From positions 1-42,413 of the forward strand of contig JAFUOM010000102.1 of assembly GCA_017481885.1 (NCBI GenBank): 42,413 nucleotides of DNA, read 5' to 3'. Below are positions 36,043-42,413 of the stretch, piece by piece (position 1 is the first letter of the stretch; the number at the start of each line of letters is the position of its first letter). The notes beneath the pieces are model-generated. The model saw nothing but the letters and a program-made list of their open reading frames with translations. It did no database searches and was not told the DNA's origin. Source of the DNA: Ruminococcus sp. GTDB lineage: Bacteria; Bacillota; Clostridia; Oscillospirales; Acutalibacteraceae. The position numbers and the translations under genes are program-made.

Positions 36043-37242
36043 ATGGAAACTAAAGAACGCAGAGTTGGTACTATTTCAAGAGGTATCAGATGTCCAATTA
36101 TTCGTGAGGGCGATAACCTTGCTACTATTGTTACTGACAGCGTACTTGAGGCTGCACAGTATGAAGGATTTGAACTCAGAGATAAAGACGTTATTTCTGT
36201 AACTGAGTCTATCGTAGCTCGTGCACAGGGTAACTACGCATCAGTCGATGCTATCGCAGAAGATGTTAAGAACAAGCTCGGTGGCGGCACTGTTGGTGTT
36301 ATTTTCCCAATTTTAAGCAGAAATCGTTTCGCTATCTGTTTAAGAGGTATTGCAAAAGGATGTAAAAAGGTTGTGCTTATGCTCAGCTATCCATCTGATG
36401 AAGTTGGTAACGAGCTTGTATCAATCGATAAGATTGACGATGCAGGCGTTAATCCATACAGTGACGTTCTTTCACTTGAGCGTTATCGCGAGCTCTTCGG
36501 TGAGAATTTGCACCCATTTACAGGTGTTGACTACGTAGCTTACTACGGTGACCTTGTAAAAGAATGTGGGGCAGAGGTTGAGATTATTTTTGCTAACCAG
36601 CCAAAGGCAATCCTTGACTATGCTGATTGCATTATTAACTGTGATATCCATACACGTGCTCGTACAAAGCGTATCTTAAAAGCTGCAGGCGCTAAGGTTG
36701 TTTGCAGTCTTGATGATATTCTTAACGCTCCTGTAAACGGAAGCGGTTGCAACGAGAAGTACGGACTTTTAGGTTCAAATAAATCAACTGAAGATACTAT
36801 CAAGCTCTTTCCAAGAGATTGCCAGCCTTTAGTTTTAGAAATCCAGAAAAACATTTTAGAGAAAACAGGCAAGCACGTTGAAGTTATGGTATACGGCGAC
36901 GGTGCTTTCAAAGATCCACAGGGCAAAATCTGGGAACTTGCTGACCCTGTTGTTTCTCCTGCATTTACTGACGGTCTTATTGGTACTCCTAATGAGCTTA
37001 AACTCAAGTACCTTGCTGACAACGACTTCAAAGACCTCAGCGGTGACGCTTTGAAAGAGGCTATTTCTAAGAGTATCCGTGAAAAAGACGGCAACCTTGT
37101 TGGTAGTATGGCTTCACAGGGCACAACTCCACGTCAGCTCACCGATCTCATCGGTTCACTTTGTGACCTCACCAGCGGTTCAGGTGACAAGGGTACACCT
37201 GTAGTATTAATTCAGGGTTATTTTGATAATTATACAAACTAA
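36043..37242 (+). CDS. CofE-like ligase (coenzyme F420-0:L-glutamate ligase superfamily)
   Basis: 399 residues. Similar to the F420-0 gamma-glutamyl ligase fold (PF01996): IRCPIIREGDNLATIV, DKDVISVTESIVARAQGNYAS (about 46-66), and a mid-region with ANQPKAILDYADCIINCDIHTRARTKRI. Acidic and Ser/Thr-rich sites later on (VYGDGAFKDPQGKIWELADP, about 282-301). True F420 enzymes are about 250 residues; this longer form is found in Firmicutes that do not make F420. The ligation substrate is therefore unknown. Codon use indicates high expression. It has its own promoter and lies 36 bases before the GMP synthase gene, which suggests a shared role or control. Confidence 0.72.
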   Translation: METKERRVGTISRGIRCPIIREGDNLATIVTDSVLEAAQYEGFELRDKDVISVTESIVARAQGNYASVDAIAEDVKNKLGGGTVGVIFPILSRNRFAICLRGIAKGCKKVVLMLSYPSDEVGNELVSIDKIDDAGVNPYSDVLSLERYRELFGENLHPFTGVDYVAYYGDLVKECGAEVEIIFANQPKAILDYADCIINCDIHTRARTKRILKAAGAKVVCSLDDILNAPVNGSGCNEKYGLLGSNKSTEDTIKLFPRDCQPLVLEIQKNILEKTGKHVEVMVYGDGAFKDPQGKIWELADPVVSPAFTDGLIGTPNELKLKYLADNDFKDLSGDALKEAISKSIREKDGNLVGSMASQGTTPRQLTDLIGSLCDLTSGSGDKGTPVVLIQGYFDNYTN

Positions 37243-37278
37243 GTTTTGTTTTATTGAATAAGTAAAGGAGAGTTTTGA

Positions 37279-38280
37279 ATGGAAAAAGAAAAGATTGTAA
37301 AGCCGGTCAGACCGGAAACACTTGAAAGAATCACAACACCTGAGCTTGCTCAGAAGTTTATCGATGAGCAGGTAGCTGCAATTCAGGCACAGGTTGGTGA
37401 TAAGAAGGTTCTTTTAGCTTTATCAGGCGGCGTCGACAGCTCTGTTGTAGCTGCGCTTCTTATCAAAGCTATCGGAAAACAGCTCCTCTGTGTACACGTT
37501 AACCACGGCTTAATGCGTAAAAACGAGAGCGAAGGCGTTATTGAGCTTTTCAAAAACGGCCTTGACGCTAACCTTGTATATATTGATGCAACTGACAGAT
37601 TCCTTGATTTACTCGCAGGTGTTGCTGACCCTGAGAGAAAGCGTAAGATTATCGGCGAAGAGTTTATCAAAGTATTCAACGAAGAAGCTCTTAAGCATAG
37701 CGAAATCAAGTTCCTCGGTCAGGGTACAATCTATCCTGATATTTTAGAGAGTGACGGCGTTAAAGCTCATCACAACGTAGGTGGTCTTCCTAACGGCGAA
37801 GATATGATTCTCGAGCTCGTTGAGCCTGTTAAGTTCTTATATAAAGACGAAGTAAGAGTTGTAGGTAGAGCACTTGGTCTTCCATCTTCAATGGTTGATC
37901 GTCAGCCATTCCCTGGTCCAGGTCTTGGCGTAAGATGCCTTGGTGCAATTACTCGTGACAGACTCGAAGCTTTAAGAGAAGCAGACGCTATCTTACGTGA
38001 AGAGTTCGACAATTGTGGTCTTGCAAAGACAGTATGGCAGTATTTCATTTCAGTTCCTGATTTCAAGAGCGTAGGTGTTAAAGACGGCAAGAGATACGAG
38101 GGCTGGCCTGCAATCATCCGTGCTGTAAACACAGTTGACGCTATGACTGCTACTATCGAAGAGATTCCATATTCTGTACTTCATAAGATCACAGACAGAA
38201 TCACACACGAAGTTGATGGCATCAACCGTGTCGTTTTAGACCTCACTCCAAAGCCAATCGGTACAATCGAGTGGGAATAA
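37279..38280 (+). CDS. guaA: GMP synthase ATP-pyrophosphatase subunit, no glutaminase domain
   Basis: Activates XMP with ATP and aminates it to GMP. 333 residues. Domains: short N-terminal helix, PP-loop ATPase with LLALSGGVDSSVVAALL (about 46-62), VNHGLMRKNE, GQGTIYPDILES, HHNVGGLP; then the GMP synthase C-terminal dimerisation domain with DRQPFPGPGLGVRCLG (about 210-225) and the final KPIGTIEWE. The class I glutamine amidotransferase domain (about 190 residues, Cys-His-Glu triad) that is fused in most bacteria is missing; no fragment of it is seen upstream. It resembles the archaeal two-subunit arrangement. SD AAAGGAG. The 3' end is a known integration target, and an island follows. Confidence 0.93.
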   Translation: MEKEKIVKPVRPETLERITTPELAQKFIDEQVAAIQAQVGDKKVLLALSGGVDSSVVAALLIKAIGKQLLCVHVNHGLMRKNESEGVIELFKNGLDANLVYIDATDRFLDLLAGVADPERKRKIIGEEFIKVFNEEALKHSEIKFLGQGTIYPDILESDGVKAHHNVGGLPNGEDMILELVEPVKFLYKDEVRVVGRALGLPSSMVDRQPFPGPGLGVRCLGAITRDRLEALREADAILREEFDNCGLAKTVWQYFISVPDFKSVGVKDGKRYEGWPAIIRAVNTVDAMTATIEEIPYSVLHKITDRITHEVDGINRVVLDLTPKPIGTIEWE

Positions 38281-38425
38281 TCACAGAAATCCTAAAAACC
38301 CAGTAATATCAAGGATTTTCGGAATTCGCCCACCCCTTTTGATAACGATTTGATAACAATCCTTAGAACGACTATTATTCTATACCACAAGTGGCTTGTA
38401 GGTTATCAGAATAATTATCAAGTGG
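38266..38425. other. candidate attachment region (left end of island)
   Basis: The guaA 3' end, ATCGAGTGGGAATAA (38266-38280), is the type of sequence used as a core by guaA-targeting integrases. After it comes repeat-rich DNA: TTTGATAAC at 38338 and 38349 (11-base period), inverted related copies at 38402-38408 and 38413-38419, CAAGTGG at 38388 and 38419, and the dyad ACAAG-TGG-CTTGT (38387-38399). These look like integrase/excisionase binding sites. The right copy of the core is not in the window, so the end point is inferred. Confidence 0.55.
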
Positions 38426-38460
38426 TTGTTGTCAACAATTAAATCTGTATTAGACGATTA

Positions 38461-38502
38461 AAAAGCCCTTAACTGTGGATTACCGCAGTTAAGGGCTTTT
38501 TT
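38461..38502. terminator. bidirectional terminator between guaA end and island
   Basis: A 15-bp stem, AAAAGCCCTTAACTG (38461-38475) with its complement (38486-38500), ten-base loop, T run on both strands. Confidence 0.92.
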
Positions 38503-38513
38503 GTCGTCTTTTG

Positions 38514-39221
38514 TTATTTAAGGACTTTCATACTTAAGAATTTTTGCTTTGCATCTTTTATCGTGTTAAATTTCTCGTTCCACTCAATACGATTACGAGC
38601 TTTTTTCAGCACATCATTCAAAGCACAATCATCGAAGAAAGTTATTTCCTCATTAGTATAGCAACTCGTTTTATATTCGTTAAAAAGAACAATTATGCGA
38701 TCTTTGCAGTTCTGCTCATCGTGTTCCGGTGTATAATCACGTACAACTCTTGCGAGATCATCTCTTATATACAAAAGGTCGGGCGGGAAATCTACATCGA
38801 CGAGTTCGTCGTCTATGTAAATAGGTACAGGCTTTGTATCGATTCCTTTTTGTTCAAGTTTGTATTTGAAATAAGAAAACAAACTTTCAGCACATACAAA
38901 CTCATAGTTGTAGGAACACACTTTCTTATATGCCTCAAGAAGCGAATCAATTATTGCTCTTTCTTCGTCCTTCAAGTATTTGGTGCCGTAATCTTTATAC
39001 AAATCTGATAACGCCTTATAGTTGTTCCAAGAATATGAATCATTTAAGATGCGTTTCATTGGATGAAGAATGGTGGCTCTTAATGTATCACGATTACCTT
39101 TTTTGAAATACAGAGCGGAAATAATCCAAGAAAGCCCTCCGGATAGTATAACGGTAATTAGTCCAAAAATATTGGCGTTGATATTGTCAGGGTGTACCAA
39201 CCATTTGAAAAACTCGCACAT
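38514..39221 (-). CDS. unidentified membrane-anchored protein of the island
   Basis: 235 residues, family not recognised. One N-terminal membrane helix (about 17-40, NIFGLITVILSGGLSWIISALYF) followed by positive residues (KKGNRDTLRA), so the rest is probably cytoplasmic. The soluble part is rich in helices and charged residues, with three or four Cys (about 101, 109, 167, 185) and no clear catalytic motif. SD GAGGT lies just before ATG 39221 and 19 bases after the repressor stop, so it is co-transcribed with the XRE repressor. Base composition is visibly more AT-rich than the other island genes. The location downstream of a repressor resembles phage lysogenic-conversion or exclusion genes; that role is inference. 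Confidence 0.75.
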   Translation of the reverse strand: MCEFFKWLVHPDNINANIFGLITVILSGGLSWIISALYFKKGNRDTLRATILHPMKRILNDSYSWNNYKALSDLYKDYGTKYLKDEERAIIDSLLEAYKKVCSYNYEFVCAESLFSYFKYKLEQKGIDTKPVPIYIDDELVDVDFPPDLLYIRDDLARVVRDYTPEHDEQNCKDRIIVLFNEYKTSCYTNEEITFFDDCALNDVLKKARNRIEWNEKFNTIKDAKQKFLSMKVLK

Positions 39222-39240
39222 ACGCTTTACCTCACTATGG

Positions 39241-39771
39241 TTAGTTTTCTTTTAGTCTGTCTTTGAAAGCTTCGACCATTGCATCGCTGAGTTCTTGGGA
39301 AGGAACTTTAACCCATCCGCCCGTTGTATCGAACTTGGGATAGTGATAGCGCCATTGGTCGTAGGTTTCCTTGTCGATCTCACCTGCATCGAGTTTGGCT
39401 TTCTGTTCGTTCCAAGCGGCAAGCATACGGATAACCTCTGCGGCACCCTTGCCTTTGTCAACATTAACTTTAAGGCAGAGTTCCCCATCGACTTCGCTGA
39501 CGGTAATGCCGTAAAGATCTTCAAGTGCAAAGAAGGTATGAGCCAAACCTATGTAACTGTCAATATCGGGCACGTTCAATGCTTCGGGTGCAACATCCAA
39601 CACTTCTGCCAATGTAGCGGCAATATCCGCTTTTGGAGTGCGAGAACCGGTTTCATACTGTGCCATACGAACATCAGCAGATTTATCGGGAAAACCGAGC
39701 TGTAAACCGAGATATTTTTGTGTCATTCCACGCAGATTGCGGAAAAAGTGAATTCTTTCGCTAATAGCCAT
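39241..39771 (-). CDS. XRE-family repressor of the island
   Basis: 176 residues from ATG 39771 (SD AGAGGTG). N-terminal helix-turn-helix (about 3-68: RIHFFRNLRGMTQKYLGLQLGF, then VRMAQYETGSRTPKADIAATLAEVLDV) followed by a C-terminal domain (about 80-176) with EVIRMLAAWNEQKAKLDAGEIDKETYDQW, a pattern common in regulators of Firmicutes mobile elements. An upstream reading extension to 39921 runs through its own promoter and is not coding. It lies beside four operator-like palindromes that overlap both its promoter and the excision promoter, so autorepression and control of xis-int are likely. Confidence 0.93.
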   Translation of the reverse strand: MAISERIHFFRNLRGMTQKYLGLQLGFPDKSADVRMAQYETGSRTPKADIAATLAEVLDVAPEALNVPDIDSYIGLAHTFFALEDLYGITVSEVDGELCLKVNVDKGKGAAEVIRMLAAWNEQKAKLDAGEIDKETYDQWRYHYPKFDTTGGWVKVPSQELSDAMVEAFKDRLKEN

Positions 39772-39801
39772 AAAAGCACCTCTTTTCAAGTGTTCGTACA
39801 T

Positions 39802-39830
39802 AGTATAGCAGAAATGTTTAGTGTTGTCAA
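39802..39830 (-). promoter_or_regulatory. promoter for the repressor operon
   Basis: Minus strand: perfect TTGACA (39830-39825), 17-base spacer, TATACT (39807-39802). Operator O4 covers its -10 and spacer. Confidence 0.88.
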
Positions 39831-39932
39831 GAGAAATCAAAACAAATTTGTTTAGTATTTTCTCGCAAACCACTTGACAAAAGCAAATATGCTTAGTATA
39901 ATGATGATGTGCACTAAGCAAATACGCTTAGT
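39803..39932. promoter_or_regulatory. four operator-like sites between divergent promoters
   Basis: O1 39913-39932, perfect inverted repeat ACTAAGC-6-GCTTAGT; O2 39878-39897 (AAGC-AAATAT-GCTTAGT); O3 39837-39856 (AAAACAAATTTGTTTAGT); O4 39803-39822 (AGCAGAAATGTTTAGT). All share the right half G(C/T)TTAGT in the same direction. Start-to-start spacings are 34, 41 and 35 bases. O2 sits exactly in the rightward promoter spacer, O4 in the leftward one. Likely bound by the XRE repressor. Confidence 0.8.
39874..39902 (+). promoter_or_regulatory. consensus promoter for the xis-int operon
   Basis: Perfect TTGACA (39874-39879), 17-base spacer, perfect TATAAT (39897-39902). Transcription would begin near 39909, just before operator O1, leaving a leader of about 245 bases before the HTH gene. 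Confidence 0.9.
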
Positions 39933-39957
39933 GGAGAAAACTTTCCTCGTAACTATG

Positions 39958-40120
39958 CATAAATCTTCCGATTTATGACGTTATATGGGAGGTTTTCAAA
40001 ACAACTGAATGACCGTCCAAGTGGGATATGATTTTGCCAAGACCTCCGGTGGCAACGGAGCGAGCGAAACAACGCCGCTGACAAAGCAGGGGCAGGAACG
40101 GCACTTGGGTAGAACGGCGC
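39958..40120 (+). ncRNA. candidate structured leader RNA of the island excision operon
   Basis: Hairpin CATAAATC-TTCC-GATTTATG (39958-39977). Then a compact fold: a closing helix from 40015-40023 to 40102-40110 (GTCCAAGTG with CACTTGGGT, two wobbles); inside, TTGCC (40034-40038) with GGCAA (40051-40055), and CTCCG from that loop (40044-40048) with CGGAG (40056-40060), an H-type pseudoknot; GCCG (40074-40077) with CGGC (40099-40102), or CGCCG with CGGCG (40115-40119) as an alternative. Not matched to a known RNA family from memory. A 42-codon ORF overlaps it (see 40009). Confidence 0.4.
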
Positions 40121-40137
40121 AAAGCTTAACTAACTAA
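40009..40137 (+). CDS. possible 42-residue leader peptide
   Basis: ATG 40009 to TAA 40135-40137, starting MTVQVGYDFAKTSGGNG and ending AQSLTN; hydrophilic, no known family. It follows directly on the TGA of a seven-codon ORF (ATG 39985). GGGAGG at 39987-39992 is 16 bases away, too far for a normal SD, so translation could depend on coupling. The same bases have strong RNA pairing, so this may not be coding. Confidence 0.3.
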   Translation: MTVQVGYDFAKTSGGNGASETTPLTKQGQERHLGRTAQSLTN

Positions 40138-40153
40138 GAAAGGAGGATAACCT

Positions 40154-40354
40154 ATGGGACAACAGTTTATGCGAGTAGAAGAAGTCGCTGAAATCCTCGA
40201 CGTTTCAACCTCTTATGCCTACAAGGTAATTCGGGAACTGAACGAGGAATTAAAGCGCAAAGGTTTTATAACCATCTCAGGAAGAATTAATCGAGAATAC
40301 TTTAACGAAAGGCTGTACGAAGCCAGAAAGGAGAATAAGAATGCCTGTTTATAA
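40154..40354 (+). CDS. excisionase-like helix-turn-helix protein
   Basis: 66 residues. MRVEEVAEILDVSTSYAYKVIRELNEELKRKG is a winged HTH of the excisionase/AlpA-like type, followed by the wing (ITISGRINREYF) and a short basic tail. SD AAGGAGG at 40140-40146 is strong. Directly ahead of, and overlapping by 14 bases, the integrase frame, as expected of a directionality factor. Function inferred from size and position. Confidence 0.8.
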   Translation: MGQQFMRVEEVAEILDVSTSYAYKVIRELNEELKRKGFITISGRINREYFNERLYEARKENKNACL

Positions 40355-41429
40355 AAATGAAGATAACGGCACTTGATATGTTTTAACCCGATACTTGGAT
40401 TGGAAGGGCGAACGCAAGCAGAAATGCAAGCGTGGCTTTGAAACCAAGCGTGAAGCCCAAGAGTGGGAACGAGTATTCCAACAGCAGAGTGCTGCTGATA
40501 TGGATATGAATTTCGCCGCCTTTGTGGAGCTTTATATCAAGGATATGAAACCCCGATTAAAGGAAAACACTTGGCTGACAAAAAAGCATATCATTGAAAC
40601 CAAGATTTTACCCTATTTTGAAAAGAAAAATGTCAGCGAGATCACCACGAAGGATGTAATCGCTTGGCAGAATGAACTGCTTGCTTTTCGTGATGAAAAG
40701 AAGAAGCCGTACTCACGAACCTATCTCAAGACCGTCCACAATCAGCTCAGCGCCATTTTTAACCACGCTGTCAGACACTATGACCTTCGTTCTAACCCCG
40801 CCGCAAAAGCCGGTAATATGGGTACAGAGGAACGCAAGGAAATGAAGTTTTGGACAAAAGACGAGTACAAGAAGTTTGCCGATGAAATGATGGATAAGCC
40901 CGTTTCCTTTTATGCGTTTGAAATGCTGTATTGGTGCGGAATCCGTGAGGGCGAATTGCTCGCTCTGACTGCGGGGGACTTCGACTTTGAAAAAGGTACG
41001 GTTACAATCAGCAAGTCCTATCAGCGTTTGCACGGTGAGGATGTAATTACCACACCGAAAACAAAGAAAAGTAACCGCACCATCAAAATGCCGCAATTCC
41101 TTTGTGAAGAAATGCAGGATTATATCGGTATGCTTTACGGCTATAAAAAGAAAGACCGTATTTTCCCGATTTCAAAGAACTATCTACATCGTGAAATGGA
41201 TCGTGGCTCAAGAGCCGCAGGAGTGAAGCGTATCCGCATTCACGACTTGCGCCACAGCCATATTTCCCTACTCATTGATATGGGATTTTCTGCGGTAGCA
41301 ATCGCTGACCGAGTAGGTCACGAAAGCATTGAAATCACTTACCGCTATGCACACCTATTCCCGTCAAAGCAGACGGAAATGGCAAAGAAACTTGAATATG
41401 AAAGGATGGATATTGAAAATGTCAGCTAA
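40341..41429 (+). CDS. tyrosine integrase interrupted by in-frame TGA at codon 12
   Basis: Site-specific recombinase for integration and excision. From ATG 40341 (SD AAGGAG) the frame reads MPVYKNEDNGT, TGA (40374-40376), then YVLTRYLDWKGERKQKCKRGF and on to 41429. Family members have Trp here (GTWYV), so TGG to TGA is the likely change. The rest is intact: arm-binding domain, SAM-like core-binding domain (about 40500-40800), catalytic domain with Arg in WCGIREGELLAL, HDLRHSH, GHESIEITYRYAHL with the nucleophile Tyr. Restart at TTG 40395 would lose about 18 residues of the arm-binding domain and lacks a good SD. So it may be crippled, read through, or edited. Confidence 0.9.
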
Positions 41430-41751
41430 AAATCTTGATCGTCACAACCGTTGGAGAAGCAAAACAATCGCTTTTAGAATGTCGCCGCAGGAGGCGGATA
41501 TTTTGGATAGCAACGTCAGAATATCGGGACTCACAAAACAGGATTACCTTTGTGCCCGTGCTCTGCAACAGCAAATTACGGTGGTCGGCAATCCGAGAGT
41601 GTATAAGGCACTCCGCAACGAACTTGCCGCTGTACTCGATGAACTTAAACGCATCGAAGCAGGCAACGCCGTTCACGATAATTTGCTCGACCGCATTGAC
41701 CAAATCAACACTACACTATATGGAATGAAGGGGCGAAAGGATGGCATATAA
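41419..41751 (+). CDS. MobC-like mobilization / relaxosome protein
   Basis: 110 residues from ATG 41419, overlapping the integrase end by 11 bases. N-terminal basic ribbon-helix-helix type region (RHNRWRSKTIAFRMSPQEADILDSNVRISGLTKQDYL, read about 8-43), then a helical part (NPRVYKALRNELAAVLDELKRIEAG). The pattern matches small mobilization accessory proteins of Firmicutes elements. Suggests the island is mobilizable; a relaxase gene is not yet reached in the window. Confidence 0.7.
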   Translation: MSAKNLDRHNRWRSKTIAFRMSPQEADILDSNVRISGLTKQDYLCARALQQQITVVGNPRVYKALRNELAAVLDELKRIEAGNAVHDNLLDRIDQINTTLYGMKGRKDGI

Positions 41752-41872
41752 AACCGAAAAGACTGTTCCGAAACTATCTGTTGGCGCAGATAAGGAACAG
41801 CCTTCTCAAAAATATACTGCAAATATTATAACCGAAAGCTCCTCCAATTTCAATAGTTTTGAAGAAATTTGA
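41741..41872 (+). CDS. small hypothetical protein, 43 residues
   Basis: ATG 41741 to TGA 41870-41872; starts MAYKTEKTVPKLSVGADKE, ends NSFEEI. It overlaps the previous stop by 11 bases and ends 17 bases before the ATPase gene. SD GAAGGGG (41727-41733). No domain recognised; compact packing with its neighbours supports that it is real. Confidence 0.55.
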   Translation: MAYKTEKTVPKLSVGADKEQPSQKYTANIITESSSNFNSFEEI

Positions 41873-41889
41873 AAAAGGAGGTATCGCCT

Positions 41890-42413
41890 ATGGCAGAATT
41901 AAAAATCATCAGTATGGATGAAGTTGCCGTCAAAGAAGTGGAATGGCTGTGGTATCCCTATATCCCGTTTGGAAAACTGACCATTATTCACGGCGACGGC
42001 GGCGAAGGAAAAACAACGTTGATACTGCGATTGGCGGCGCTATTGTCAAGGGGAGCAAAACTCCCCTGCGACGATACTGATCGTGAGCCAATTAAAATAA
42101 TTTATCAGACCGCAGAAGATGGGCTTGGCGATACCATCAAGCCCCGCCTTCTTGCCGGTGATGCAGAATGTTCTCAAATCAAAGTGATTGACGAGTCGGA
42201 AGCGGCGCTGACGATGCTTGATGAGAGAGTGGAAAAGGCGATTGCGGAAACGGGCGCACGGGTGATTATCTTAGACCCGATGCAAGCCTATATCGGCGCA
42301 AGGGTGGATATGAACCGAGCAAACGAAGTCCGTGCCATTCTCTCTCAGCTCGGCAGAATTGCAGAGAAGTACAGTTGTGCGATTATCCTTGTGGGACACT
42401 TGAACAAGGCGCA
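41890..42413 (+). CDS. RepA-like AAA/RecA-fold ATPase, N-terminal part
   Basis: Runs off the window end (at least 174 residues). SD AGGAGG at 41876-41881. Walker A GDGGEGKTTLILRLAALLS (about 38-56), QTAEDGLGDTIKPRL, Walker B ARVIILDPMQAYIG (about 131-144), then EVRAILSQLGRIAEKY and ILVGHLNKA. This is the RepA / RSF1010-like helicase loader type seen in plasmid and mobile-element replication modules. It indicates that the island can replicate or is prepared for transfer. Confidence 0.88.
   Translation, partial: MAELKIISMDEVAVKEVEWLWYPYIPFGKLTIIHGDGGEGKTTLILRLAALLSRGAKLPCDDTDREPIKIIYQTAEDGLGDTIKPRLLAGDAECSQIKVIDESEAALTMLDERVEKAIAETGARVIILDPMQAYIGARVDMNRANEVRAILSQLGRIAEKYSCAIILVGHLNKA

Noticed and set aside
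36618..37124. 168-codon open frame on the minus strand
   Set aside because: Opposite the CofE-like gene; composition typical of an antisense shadow.
36043..37242. Reading the CofE-like gene as proof of an F420 pathway
   Set aside because: The protein is much longer than true CofE and no other F420 gene is seen; kept as superfamily member only.
39295..39705. 136-codon open frame on the plus strand
   Set aside because: Opposite the XRE repressor, which has clear HTH features, promoter and SD.
39772..39921. N-terminal extension of the XRE repressor by 50 residues
   Set aside because: It would run through the repressor's own promoter and operators; ATG 39771 has the proper SD.
40395..40397. 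TTG 40395 as the true integrase start
   Set aside because: No SD, and the family-like residues continue upstream to ATG 40341; treated only as a possible restart.

Overview
The window looks like chromosome from a low-to-moderate GC Gram-positive of the class Clostridia, most likely a Ruminococcus-type gut anaerobe. Reasons: a PolC-type replicase, the gene order pyrH-frr-uppS-cdsA-dxr-rseP-ispG-polC, the CdaA/CdaR pair, strong AGGAGG/GAGGTGA ribosome binding sites, and two secreted proteins with type I dockerins. The dockerin amylase with several starch-binding modules recalls the starch 'amylosome' of Ruminococcus bromii. The species call is inference.

Layout. 1-1445: end of rpsB, then tsf and a terminator. 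1491-16892: one long rightward run with no visible internal terminator, covering UMP kinase, ribosome recycling, lipid and isoprenoid synthesis (uppS, cdsA, dxr, ispG), the site-2 protease rseP (start codon out of frame), polC, an AI-2E-family membrane protein and a 1077-residue dockerin amylase. 16941-18155: a dockerin protein with two C-type-lectin-like domains. 18323-23122: an HPr-like protein without the phosphorylatable histidine, mtaB, a GHL10 family protein, a DUF1294 protein, an RluA-type pseudouridine synthase, a TIGR04086 membrane protein and yajC. 23201-25368: queA-tgt on the minus strand. 25561-28385: lysine/diaminopimelate genes asd-dapA-dapB. 28456-29819: a DUF3343 protein with a cysteine desulfurase. 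29891-32033: cdaA-cdaR. 32070-33263: rodA (minus). 33419-35656: tsaE-tsaB-rpiB-upp. 35744-35829: tRNA-Leu(CAA) (minus). 36043-38280: a CofE-like ligase and a stand-alone GMP synthase ATPase subunit without a glutaminase domain.

From just after the guaA-type gene (38281) to the window end lies the left part of an integrated mobile island. It carries repeat-rich DNA and a terminator, an unidentified membrane-anchored protein co-transcribed with an XRE repressor, two divergent near-consensus promoters covered by four similar operators, a long structured leader, a small excisionase-like HTH protein, a tyrosine integrase interrupted by TGA at codon 12, a MobC-like protein, a 43-residue ORF and the start of a RepA-like ATPase. 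The right end of the island lies outside the window.

How the genes work together: most of the window is housekeeping (translation, envelope precursors, cell wall, tRNA modification, c-di-AMP signalling). The accessory biology sits in the dockerin pair at 13.7-18.2 kb (extracellular polysaccharide capture and hydrolysis) and in the island at 38.3-42.4 kb (a phage-like genetic switch controlling excision genes on one side and a repressor plus a possible exclusion protein on the other). No CRISPR array, rRNA or insertion sequence was seen.
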